A stretch of 64,000 nt of DNA, from positions 496,001-560,000 of the forward strand of contig NZ_WHUG01000001.1 in the NCBI RefSeq assembly GCF_009380215.1, given 5' to 3'. The DNA comes from Rugamonas aquatica. GTDB lineage: Bacteria > Pseudomonadota > Gammaproteobacteria > Burkholderiales > Burkholderiaceae_D. Under the pieces are notes generated by a model. The model searched no databases. It saw only the letters and a program-made list of their open reading frames with translations, and was not told the origin of the DNA. The position numbers were made by a program, and so were the translations under genes. The stretch's first letter is position 1. The number at the start of each line of letters is the position of its first letter. This document shows positions 18,802 to 27,217 of the stretch, piece by piece.

Positions 18802-20247
18802 ATGCAGGCGCGCTGGTCCTTGCTGATTTCTTTCGCCGAGAAATACACCTTGCTGGTGCTGAACACGGCCGGAACGATGATGCTGGCGCGGCTGCTGACG
18901 CCCGCCGAGATCGGCGTCTACGCGGTTGGCGCGGTGCTGGCAGGCTTGGCGCAGGCGGTGCGGGATTTCGGCGTGGGATCGTACGTGATCCAGGAAAAAC
19001 AGTTGACCGAAGAAAAATTGCGGGCGGCGCTGGGCACCAGCCTGTGCGTCGCCTGGTCGCTGGCGTTGGTGGTGCTGCTCGGCAGCGGCCTGGCGGCGCG
19101 CCTCTACCGCGATCCGCGTTTGAGCACGGTATTGCAACTGCTGTCGATCAATTTTCTGTTGATCCCATTCAGTTCGCTGGCACTGCCATATCTGCGGCGG
19201 CAGATGCGGTTTTCGGCTATCTTTGCGGTCAACTTCACCAGCAGCGCGACGCAGTTGCTGGTTTCCGTCGGCTGTGCGTGGCTGGGCCATGGCTATCTGA
19301 GCCTGGTGTGGGGGGCGGTCGCCGGCACCGTCGCTGCGCTGGCGGCGAGTGTCTGCTGCTGGCCGCGCGGCTTGCCGTGGCTGCCGGCGCGGCGCGGGAT
19401 GAAGGCGATATTGTCGTTTGGCGCCATCTCCACCACGGGCAGTGTTATCGATGAACTCGGCGTCGCGGCGCCGGACCTGATCGTTGGCAAGATGATGGGC
19501 GTTGCCGAGGTCGGCATTTTCGGCAAGGCTCAAGGCGTGGTGAACGTGTTCAACCAGATGGTGACGGGCGCCATCTCACCGGTCATTTTTCCGCTGTTTT
19601 CCGAACAGGCGCGCGCGGGCGGCGATCTGCGGCCTGCCTACCTGACCACCGCGAGCTATATGACGGTGCTGGCCTGGCCGTTCTTCGGCTTTGTGGCGAT
19701 CATGGCGCCGGCGGTGGTGCGGGTGCTGTATGGCGACCAGTGGGACGCATGCGTCCCATTGATACGCATCATATGCGTGTCGAGTGCCTTGTATAGCATG
19801 TTCAGCATGGCGCGCTATCTGTTCGTGGCGATGGGGGCGGTGCGTACGCAAGCCAAGCTCGACGCGCTGTCGGTTCCGGTGCGGGTGGTTGCGGTGCTGC
19901 TGGCGGCGCCATTCGGCCTGGAGTGGGTGGCCTGGGCGGTGGTTGTCGGCGCGGTGTTCAGGAGTTGCTGGACGTTTCTGTATCTGCGGCGCCTGGCGGG
20001 CTTGCAGTGGTGGGCGCTGCTCGCTGCCGTCAGACGCAGCGCGCTGGTGGCTTTCGCCAGCCTGTGCGGGCCGTTGTTGCTGGTCGTGTGGTATCCGATG
20101 CGGCCGGCGTATGCCTTGAATGAACTGCTGATCGCCGCGTTGTCCGCTCTGTTGCCATGGCTGGCGGCGGTACTGTGCTTCCGGCATGAACTGGCCGCCG
20201 AATGCACGCTGGCCGGACGCAAGGCCTGGGCACTGCTCGGAAAATAA
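18802..20247 (+). CDS. Lipid-linked oligosaccharide flippase (Wzx-like, polysaccharide transporter family)
   Basis: A 481-residue polytopic membrane protein of the MATE/MviN superfamily. The N-terminus (AEKYTLLVLNTAGTMMLARLLTPAEIGVYAVG) is the standard first helix pair of O-antigen flippases, and about 12-14 hydrophobic segments follow. It would move undecaprenyl-linked EPS repeat units to the periplasmic face. GAGGAG precedes the ATG at 18802. Its position between glycosyltransferases in one operon supports an assembly role. Confidence 0.88.
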   Translation: MQARWSLLISFAEKYTLLVLNTAGTMMLARLLTPAEIGVYAVGAVLAGLAQAVRDFGVGSYVIQEKQLTEEKLRAALGTSLCVAWSLALVVLLGSGLAARLYRDPRLSTVLQLLSINFLLIPFSSLALPYLRRQMRFSAIFAVNFTSSATQLLVSVGCAWLGHGYLSLVWGAVAGTVAALAASVCCWPRGLPWLPARRGMKAILSFGAISTTGSVIDELGVAAPDLIVGKMMGVAEVGIFGKAQGVVNVFNQMVTGAISPVIFPLFSEQARAGGDLRPAYLTTASYMTVLAWPFFGFVAIMAPAVVRVLYGDQWDACVPLIRIICVSSALYSMFSMARYLFVAMGAVRTQAKLDALSVPVRVVAVLLAAPFGLEWVAWAVVVGAVFRSCWTFLYLRRLAGLQWWALLAAVRRSALVAFASLCGPLLLVVWYPMRPAYALNELLIAALSALLPWLAAVLCFRHELAAECTLAGRKAWALLGK

Positions 20248-20257
20248 AGGACGGCAT

Positions 20258-21331
20258 ATGCGCGTAGGTATCCTTTCTTATCCCATGTTGTTTCAGCGCG
20301 AGGGCGGCCTTCAGGTGCAGGTCCGGTCGACGCTGGATGCCTTGCAGGCGCAGTCCGCGCCGGGGCTGGAGGTGGAGTTGGTCGATGCCAATCGCCAGCG
20401 CCTCGACCAGTTCGACCTGATCCACGTATTTTCTGCGATCAACGGCAATCACCGTCTGGTGGAGTTGGCCGCCGACCTGGGCGTGCCGGTCGTGCTGTCT
20501 GCCTTGCTGTCCCCAGGCTGGAGCCGGCTGGACGGCATGCGCGCCAGACTGGCGGATCGCCTGACCGGTCGCCTGACGGGCTGGGCAGTGCAAACCAGCT
20601 ACGCGCAAACCAAGCGCGCCTTGCAATTGGCGCAGTTGGTGATTGCCTTGGGGCCGGCGGAACGTGACGCCATCGTCAGCGCGTTTCATACGCCGGAGAA
20701 CAAGATACGGCTGCTTCCCAACGGCATCAGTCCGCACTTCTTCAGCGCGCGGCAGGACGAGTTCCGGCGCTGCACGGGCCTGGCCGGGCCGTTCGTGCTG
20801 ATGGTGGGGGCGATCTCGCCCTACAAGAACCAGCTGGGTCTGGTGCAAGCGCTGGCATCGACCGAGTTGCCGGTGGTACTGATAGGCCGCGCGCAACGCC
20901 AGCATCAGAATTACCTGCAGCAGTTGCTCGCGGCGCCACGGGTGCGTTGGCTGGGGCAGCTGGAGCATGACGACCCCTTGCTGGCCAGCGCCTATGCCAG
21001 CGCCTCGGTGCTGGCCTTGCCGAGCCACGGCGAGGTGTTTCCATTGTCGGTGCTGGAGGCGCTGGCGGCAGGCACGCCGGTGGTGATGACCGACGAGAGC
21101 GCGCTCAGGTTGCCCGACAGCAGCTTTGCCTTGCGCCAGTTGCATTGGGACGATGCGGCGGGTTTGCGGCAAGCCATCGGCGAGCTACTGGCCAGCCCGC
21201 CGGAGCGCGCGGCTGTGCGGGCGCTGGTCGAACGCTTCTGCTGGCAACGCGTTGCCGAACAAATGGTGGCCTGTTATACCGAGCTCTATCACCGTACGCG
21301 GCGGGAACAGGGGACGCGCCGTGCTGTTTAA
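20258..21331 (+). CDS. Glycosyltransferase, family 4 (GT-B fold)
   Basis: A 357-residue glycosyltransferase. It opens with MRVGILSYPMLFQREGGLQ, the acceptor-domain loop. The donor site includes GAISPYKNQLGL and LPSHGEVFPLSVLEALAAG with the E-x7-E pair of family 4 retaining enzymes. The ATG at 20258 is preceded by AAAGGACGG. An in-frame extension to 20186 would lie inside the flippase gene. The last 11 bases overlap the MBOAT gene. The sugar added is not evident. Confidence 0.87.
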   Translation: MRVGILSYPMLFQREGGLQVQVRSTLDALQAQSAPGLEVELVDANRQRLDQFDLIHVFSAINGNHRLVELAADLGVPVVLSALLSPGWSRLDGMRARLADRLTGRLTGWAVQTSYAQTKRALQLAQLVIALGPAERDAIVSAFHTPENKIRLLPNGISPHFFSARQDEFRRCTGLAGPFVLMVGAISPYKNQLGLVQALASTELPVVLIGRAQRQHQNYLQQLLAAPRVRWLGQLEHDDPLLASAYASASVLALPSHGEVFPLSVLEALAAGTPVVMTDESALRLPDSSFALRQLHWDDAAGLRQAIGELLASPPERAAVRALVERFCWQRVAEQMVACYTELYHRTRREQGTRRAV

Positions 21332-22805
21332 TTCCTCGGGTTTCCTGTTTCTGTACCTGCCGGTCGTGCTGTCTGGATATGCATTGCTGGCCCACGCGCG
21401 GCCGCGATGGACGACCGGGTGGCTGGCGGCGGTGTCGCTGTTTTTCTATGGCTATTGGAATGTGCGCTATCTGCCGCTGCTGATGGCGTCGATACTCTTC
21501 AACTACTGGGCGGCGGGACGCATGGTGGCTGCCTCCGCAGCCTGGCGCAGAAGTTGGCTGGTGTTTGCGCTGGCGGCCAATCTGGCTTTGCTCGGATATT
21601 TCAAGTACGCGAATTTCTTTATCGCCAGCGTCAACGCGCTGGCGGGCGCGCATCTGCATGGCTGGGAGGTTGTGCTGCCGATCGGCATCTCGTTCTTTAC
21701 TTTTACGCAGATTGCATTCCTGGTCGATTGCTATCGCGGTCTGGCTGGGGAGTATCGCCTGGTGAACTACGCCTTGTTCGTCAGCTATTTCCCGCACCTG
21801 ATCGCGGGACCGGTGCTGCATCACAAGGAAATGATGCCGCAGTTCGAGCGGACGCCTGGCTTGAACGCGGCCGATGTGGCGGTGGGGCTGTCGATTTTTG
21901 TCGTGGGCCTGGCCAAGAAGGTATTGCTGGCGGATCCCTTGTCGACGCTGGTTGCGCCGGTGTTTGCCGTGGACGCTCACCCGCAACTGCTGGAGGCCTG
22001 GATAGGCACGCTGGCTTACACCTTCCAGTTGTATTTCGACTTCTCCGGCTATTCGGACATGGCGACCGGTTTGTCGCGCCTGTTTGGCGTGAAGCTGCCG
22101 CTCAACTTCAACTCCCCGTATCAGGCGGCGAACATCGCCGAATTCTGGCGGCGCTGGCACATGACCTTGTCGCGTTTTCTGCGCGACTATCTGTACGTGC
22201 CGCTGGGCGGCAATCGCCACGACCGTTATCGCAACCTGATGTTGACGATGCTGCTGGGCGGCCTGTGGCACGGGGCTGGCTGGACGTTCGTGGTGTGGGG
22301 CGGTTTGCATGGCCTGTATCTGGTGGCGCATCACGGCTGGATCGCGCTGGCGGGGCAGGGGCCATCGCGTTGGTGGGGGCGGATGTTGACTTTTTTTGCG
22401 GTGTTGGCGGCCTGGGTGGTATTCCGTGCGCCGGAGTTGTCCACTGGCGGCGACATCTTGCTCGCCATGGTGGGCGGCAATGGCGTGGCCTTGCCGCGAG
22501 GATTGGCGCCGTACGCATCGTATCTCCCTGCCGGCTGGAGTGTCGAGGGCATCCGCTGGATCGACTTCAGCGGCGTGGCCGTGCCGGTGCTGTTGCTTGC
22601 CATGGTCCTGGCTTTTGCCGCGCCGAACACGCAGCAGATTTTCCGTCACTACGCTCCGGGTATCGAACAGATGCTGAGCACGCCACGTCGTTTGCTGTGG
22701 AGCTGGCATCCTCACAACTACTGGAGTCTGGCGTTGTCCATGCTGTTTCTTGCCTGCGTGTTCAGCATGAACAGGGTCAGTGAATTTCTTTATTTCCAAT
22801 TTTAG
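21321..22805 (+). CDS. MBOAT-family O-acyltransferase (AlgI/DltB-like)
   Basis: A 494-residue polytopic membrane O-acyltransferase. Diagnostic segments are FFTFTQIAFLVDCYRG, YFDFSGYSDMATGLSRLFG, NIAEFWRRWHMTLS (His280) and LGGLWHGAGW with the catalytic His317. These are the AlgI/DltB hallmarks. It would pass an acyl group across the membrane to a periplasmic polysaccharide acceptor, together with the SGNH-like protein encoded 2 bases downstream. The start is GTG 21321 (VLFNSSGFLFLYLPVV), where the conserved N-terminus begins; earlier in-frame codons lie inside the upstream glycosyltransferase gene. Confidence 0.92.
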   Translation: MLFNSSGFLFLYLPVVLSGYALLAHARPRWTTGWLAAVSLFFYGYWNVRYLPLLMASILFNYWAAGRMVAASAAWRRSWLVFALAANLALLGYFKYANFFIASVNALAGAHLHGWEVVLPIGISFFTFTQIAFLVDCYRGLAGEYRLVNYALFVSYFPHLIAGPVLHHKEMMPQFERTPGLNAADVAVGLSIFVVGLAKKVLLADPLSTLVAPVFAVDAHPQLLEAWIGTLAYTFQLYFDFSGYSDMATGLSRLFGVKLPLNFNSPYQAANIAEFWRRWHMTLSRFLRDYLYVPLGGNRHDRYRNLMLTMLLGGLWHGAGWTFVVWGGLHGLYLVAHHGWIALAGQGPSRWWGRMLTFFAVLAAWVVFRAPELSTGGDILLAMVGGNGVALPRGLAPYASYLPAGWSVEGIRWIDFSGVAVPVLLLAMVLAFAAPNTQQIFRHYAPGIEQMLSTPRRLLWSWHPHNYWSLALSMLFLACVFSMNRVSEFLYFQF

Positions 22806-22807
22806 TC

Positions 22808-23989
22808 ATGGACCCGCGCAACTACGTTACCGTCTTTTGTGGCAGCAGTGCGCTGGTGATCGGCATGGTGACGACGTTGAACTATCTGGTCGACCCGTAT
22901 CTGATCCACCAGTGGCAGACACCACAAGTCCAAAGGCTGCAACCGGGACAGGAGAAATTGAGCGCCTGGGGCAAAACGTACGCGTTGGCCAGGTTCAAGC
23001 CCACCGTGCTGTACGTCGGCAATTCCCGCACCGAGTTGGGTTTGCCGACGCGCACGATAGCCTTTGCCGGTCAGGATGTGTTCAACGGCGCGCTGTCGGG
23101 CGCGTCGCTGGGGGACGCGATCGCCATGGTGCGCCACGCGGCCCAGGTCGGGCAGTTGAAAACCGTGGTGTGGGGCATCGATGCGCCGTCGTTTTCCATG
23201 GAGATAGGCAACACGGACTTCGACCGCGAGCTGGTCGCGGACGGCCCGCTGTATTTGTGGCGGCGCGGATTGCTCAACGCCAGGCGGGCGTTGAGTTTCG
23301 ACATGATGGCTGATTCGATTCGTTTGCTGCGTGGCACCTTCGGTGGCGCTTGCCATTCCAGCCTGGCGCTTTACGGGCAGCGCGACGGTGCATGTGTGCG
23401 CGAGCGCATCGATAGCCGCGGTGGAACCGGCGCGGCCATTTTACCCAGAGTCCGCGAATTCATCCGTGGCGCCGGTCCGTCCGCCGAGGCGACGGCAGCG
23501 TTGGACCGCAGCGTGGCCGAACTATGCAAGGCTGGAACCGTCATTCGCTTGTACATCAACCCGACCCACGCGATGACGGTCGACGGCTTGTACTGGGCTG
23601 GGAAATGGCCGTCGATGGAAGCCTGGCAAACCGGTCTGGCGGACCTGGGACAACGGCATCGTTCGACGGGCTGCGATCTACGCATCCATGACTTTTCCGG
23701 TTTTAATAGTGTGACGACGGAGGCCGTTCCCCAGGTCAGCAAGCAGTCCGATATGCGGTATTACTGGGAAACGTCGCATTATCGCATCAATGTCGGCGCC
23801 ATGATCCTGGCGCGGATATTCGAGCGCGGTGGTCAGCCGGAGGATTTCGGCGTCGAACTGCGGAGCGACAACGTGGCCGATCATCTGGCGAAGATGCGCG
23901 CGGCGCGTGACCGCTATCATGGCGCGCATCCCGAGGAAACCCGCATTGCGCGTACTGTGGCGGAGACGGCTCGCGAGCCCAACCCCTAG
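22808..23989 (+). CDS. SGNH-hydrolase-like membrane-anchored partner of the MBOAT protein
   Basis: A 393-residue protein with one N-terminal membrane helix (about 6-28) and a periplasmic domain. VLYVGNSRTELGL places Ser73 where SGNH enzymes have their nucleophile block I. Near the C-terminus YYWETSHYR gives Glu321 and His324, an E-x2-H spaced like the D-x2-H of AlgJ, AlgX and DltD. It follows the MBOAT gene after 2 bases, the same arrangement as acylation partners in alginate and Dlt systems. It probably receives the acyl group and passes it to the EPS. Its last 4 bases overlap the convergent methyltransferase gene. Confidence 0.75.
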   Translation: MDPRNYVTVFCGSSALVIGMVTTLNYLVDPYLIHQWQTPQVQRLQPGQEKLSAWGKTYALARFKPTVLYVGNSRTELGLPTRTIAFAGQDVFNGALSGASLGDAIAMVRHAAQVGQLKTVVWGIDAPSFSMEIGNTDFDRELVADGPLYLWRRGLLNARRALSFDMMADSIRLLRGTFGGACHSSLALYGQRDGACVRERIDSRGGTGAAILPRVREFIRGAGPSAEATAALDRSVAELCKAGTVIRLYINPTHAMTVDGLYWAGKWPSMEAWQTGLADLGQRHRSTGCDLRIHDFSGFNSVTTEAVPQVSKQSDMRYYWETSHYRINVGAMILARIFERGGQPEDFGVELRSDNVADHLAKMRAARDRYHGAHPEETRIARTVAETAREPNP

Positions 23990-24732
23990 CCCACGCGCAG
24001 CAAGGCGCAGCCTTTTTCACAGCCGGGAGAGGATTGCGCCAGTGCTGGAAATTCCTGTCGCCAGCGCCGCAGGATAGCCTGCTCGTCCGGACGCGAGGCG
24101 TCATCGAGGTAGACGGTGGCGCCGGCGGTCAGGCGCGGGAACAGCAGCGGGCCGGCCGGGTAGCGCGCCTGCGCACGCGTGGCCTGCGGCGGCCCGTCGA
24201 TCACCAGCAGGTCGAAGCTCGGCAACTCCGGCAGCTGCGCCAGGTCGTACCAGGGCCAGGACTGGCCGTCGAAATCGTAAGGCGTCAGCGGTGCGTCGAT
24301 CACGGTAGCGAAATCCTGCAAGCCGTGGCGGCGCAGTTGGGCGCGGGTCTGGGCGGCGAAGTGCACGTCGTGCTCCAGGCTGTAGACTTTGCCTCCGCCG
24401 TTCAATTGCATGCAGCGGGCCAGCACCAGGGTGGAGATGCCGCTGCTGCATTCCAGAACGGTCGCCTGCTTCAGGGTGCGTGCATGGCGGGCCACTTCCA
24501 GCAGAAAGTCGGGCGAGGCGGCCCAGCCGCGTGTCGGCGGCAGGCTGTGTTTGAGGTCGAGTTCGATGTAGAGGCCCTGCAAGGCTTCCAGCTGCCGGAA
24601 CAGGCCGGCCTGGTCGTGGTGGGTCTGATCGCGTACGTCGTACAGCAGGATGTGCACGTGCCGTAGTTTGTGCAATATGTAGAACGAGATCGCCAGCAGC
24701 AAGGTCAGTCCGGTGTAGGCAAGGATGGGCAT
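23986..24732 (-). CDS. Class I SAM-dependent methyltransferase with N-terminal membrane anchor
   Basis: A 248-residue protein. The first 25 residues are a hydrophobic helix (AYTGLTLLLAISFYILHKL) that should anchor it to the inner membrane. The rest is a Rossmann methyltransferase: VLECSSGISTLVLA is the SAM loop (motif I), VYSLEHD is motif II, and FDLLVIDGPPQ is the motif IV region. It probably O-methylates an EPS sugar. I chose the ATG 24730-24732 because GGAG is 6 bases upstream; a TTG at 24759 is an alternative. It is the last gene of the 17-kb minus-strand operon. Confidence 0.82.
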   Translation of the reverse strand: MPILAYTGLTLLLAISFYILHKLRHVHILLYDVRDQTHHDQAGLFRQLEALQGLYIELDLKHSLPPTRGWAASPDFLLEVARHARTLKQATVLECSSGISTLVLARCMQLNGGGKVYSLEHDVHFAAQTRAQLRRHGLQDFATVIDAPLTPYDFDGQSWPWYDLAQLPELPSFDLLVIDGPPQATRAQARYPAGPLLFPRLTAGATVYLDDASRPDEQAILRRWRQEFPALAQSSPGCEKGCALLRVG

Positions 24733-24745
24733 GAGGTCTCCGGTG

Positions 24746-27217
24746 TCAGTGGGTCGCAACTTTGCTGATGACGTAGCGGTGCTTGCCCGACGCTTCCGCC
24801 GGTATGTCCGCCACCTCTTCGATCAGTATTTCTACAGACGTTCCCAGCCTGGCGCGGAACTGGCTGATGATGCTCAGCCGCAGTGCCGATGGCAGTCCGC
24901 TCACGCTGACCAGCAGCACGCGGGTGGTGTCCAGGCTTTCCTGGATGATCTTGAAGGCGCGCACTTCGGGCAGGTCGCGCAGCACGTAGATCAGCGCCAG
25001 GCCGTGCATGACGGTGCCGTCGCGGGCGACGACAAAATCGGTGACACGGCCTTCGACCCGCTTCAGCAGCGGCAGACCGCGTCCGCAGGGGCAGGGGCGG
25101 GTGTCGAGCGCTCCCACGTCGCCGGTGGCGTAGCGGATGAAGGGGAAGTCGCGGCTGGCCAGGTGCGTGACGACGATGGAGCCGCTGTCGCCCGCTGCCA
25201 CAGGCATGCCCTGGGGATCAAGGATTTCGATGATGACGTCTTCGGCAGTGATGTGCAGGCCGCCTTCCGGGCATTCGTGGGCGAGGAAGCCCGCGTCCCG
25301 TCCGCCGTAGCCGTTGGCAACCGGTGCGGCGAAGGCGCGCTCCAGTAGCGCGCGCTGTTCGTCGTACAGGCGTTCTGCGGTGACGAACACCACTTTGACG
25401 CCCAGGCCGTCGAGTGCGATCCCTCGGCTGTGTGCATGGCTGGCGAGCAGGCACATGGCCGATGGGTAGCCGAACAACATGGCGGGCCGCAGGCGTTGCA
25501 GCCGGCCCAGGTAGTCGTCCAGACGGGCGGTTGACAGGTCGAAGGCTGGCAGGAGCAGGCTGCGCAGCAGACGGTCGCGCCGCATGCGCCACCGGTCCTG
25601 CGCGTTCAGCTCGATGGGCGAGCCCCACATCAGCGCTTCACGGTCGCCGATATCGACACCCCACCAGCGCGTGGCCCGCCACTTGGCGGCAACATCGTGG
25701 CTGACGCGTTCCTTGCCCTGGAAGAAAATCAACGGTTCGCCGCTGGAGCCGCCGGTGTTGAAGCGTTGCAGCGGGCCGGCGTTTTCGGCGACCAAGTCGT
25801 CGCGATAACGGTTGATCTCTGCCTTGTTCAACACGGGCAGGCAGCGCAGGTCGCGCAGATCGTGCACGCGGGTGGCGTCGAAGTTGAGGCGGGCATACAG
25901 CTGGCGGAAGTACGGCACGTGTTCGGACGCGTGCAGCAGCAGAGCGCGCAGGCGCTGCAGTTGCTGCGCTTCCAGTTGCTGGGACGACCACCATTGGCTT
26001 TGCTCCATGCGCCGCCGCAGCATGACGCTGCGGTGCCGCTTGAGCATTTCATGCAGGGGAAACAGCAGTGTGGAGACCAGCGCCGTGTAGCCCAACGCGG
26101 GCGGGCGTTTCAATACGCGCCGGTATTGCGCCATCAGCAACGGAGCGACGTGGGACCAGGTGTAGCGGCGGGACGCTTGCCTGCCTGCGCTGGCCAGCGA
26201 CCAAGCGCGGGAGGGATGCTGGAGCACGGACAGCATGGCCTGCGCCATCGCCGCCGGGTCTTGCGGCGCGACGAGCACGGCGTTGACCTGGTCGCGCACC
26301 AGATGCGGAACGCCGCCGACGTTGGTGCTGACGACCGGCACGCCGCTGGCCCACGCCTCCAGGATGGAAATCGGCTGGTTGTCGGCCAGGCTGGGGTTGA
26401 GCGCGAGGTCGCAGAGACGGTACTGTCCGGCCATGGCTGCATTGTCGAGCTTGCCCGCGAAGTGGACGGCGTCGTTGACGGCCAGTGTCTGCGCCAATTG
26501 CTGCAGGCGTTCCAGTTCGGGGCCTTCGCCGCAGATGGTCAGGTGGGCGTGTGGCAGACTGCGGCGGACGATGGCAAAGGCGCGCAAGGCCGTTGCATGG
26601 TCGTAAAGCGGTTCAAGGTGGCGGGCGATCAGGATGGACGCATGCGGCGCGGCACAGTCCGACGGCCTGAATCGCGTCAGGTCGACGATGTTGGGGACGA
26701 TGTGGGCGGTGACGCCGTGGCGGGCGAAGACTTCGGCCAGAAAGGAGGACGGCACGACGACCGCGTGCGCGCGCCGCATGCTGAAGCGTACCAGTGCGGC
26801 GCGGCGGGCCAGAAAGGATTCGGCTTCGCCGCCGCGATAGTTGAGCAAGACGCCTCTGCCGCGCAGGCGGGCGATCCAGATGGCCGGCGCCGCGTACAGA
26901 TGCCACGACCAGCCGGAGTTGGCCATCACGTGGAACACTTGCGCCCGGTCGGCAGCACGCCATAAGCGCCACAGGTAGGGCGGGAGGCGCAGCGCGGCGC
27001 GCAGTCCGCGCACGGAAGCGCTCCAGGCCGGCCACCACGGTGGGTTGACCTGCACGAGAGCGACCTCGGCGCCTGTGTCGCGCAGCAGGCCGGCCAGCTG
27101 TGCGGTCTGGTTGGCCATGCCGCCGGCGGGAGGCGGCAGCGGGCCGACCAGCGCTATCCGCAGACCGGCGATGCCGGCCGGACTGGCATCGGCGTCGGGT
27201 TTGTGCGGTGTACTCAT
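24746..27217 (-). CDS. Fusion of GT4 glycosyltransferase and PaaK-like adenylate-forming ligase
   Basis: One uninterrupted 823-codon frame. Residues 1-373 are a GT-B glycosyltransferase: IALVGPLPPPAGGMANQ, then NPSLADNQPISILEAWASGVPVV as donor site. From about 378 a phenylacetate-CoA-ligase-like domain begins (YTALVSTLLFPLHEMLKRH), with FNTGGSSGEPL as the phosphate loop, GYGGRDAGFLAHEC as the A5 motif, and YATGDVG plus EGRVTDFV further on. In related loci these parts are usually separate genes, so this is either a real fusion or two proteins with an internal start near the ATG of residue 391. The start ATG 27217 overlaps the upstream stop as ATGA. Confidence 0.82.
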   Translation of the reverse strand: MSTPHKPDADASPAGIAGLRIALVGPLPPPAGGMANQTAQLAGLLRDTGAEVALVQVNPPWWPAWSASVRGLRAALRLPPYLWRLWRAADRAQVFHVMANSGWSWHLYAAPAIWIARLRGRGVLLNYRGGEAESFLARRAALVRFSMRRAHAVVVPSSFLAEVFARHGVTAHIVPNIVDLTRFRPSDCAAPHASILIARHLEPLYDHATALRAFAIVRRSLPHAHLTICGEGPELERLQQLAQTLAVNDAVHFAGKLDNAAMAGQYRLCDLALNPSLADNQPISILEAWASGVPVVSTNVGGVPHLVRDQVNAVLVAPQDPAAMAQAMLSVLQHPSRAWSLASAGRQASRRYTWSHVAPLLMAQYRRVLKRPPALGYTALVSTLLFPLHEMLKRHRSVMLRRRMEQSQWWSSQQLEAQQLQRLRALLLHASEHVPYFRQLYARLNFDATRVHDLRDLRCLPVLNKAEINRYRDDLVAENAGPLQRFNTGGSSGEPLIFFQGKERVSHDVAAKWRATRWWGVDIGDREALMWGSPIELNAQDRWRMRRDRLLRSLLLPAFDLSTARLDDYLGRLQRLRPAMLFGYPSAMCLLASHAHSRGIALDGLGVKVVFVTAERLYDEQRALLERAFAAPVANGYGGRDAGFLAHECPEGGLHITAEDVIIEILDPQGMPVAAGDSGSIVVTHLASRDFPFIRYATGDVGALDTRPCPCGRGLPLLKRVEGRVTDFVVARDGTVMHGLALIYVLRDLPEVRAFKIIQESLDTTRVLLVSVSGLPSALRLSIISQFRARLGTSVEILIEEVADIPAEASGKHRYVISKVATH

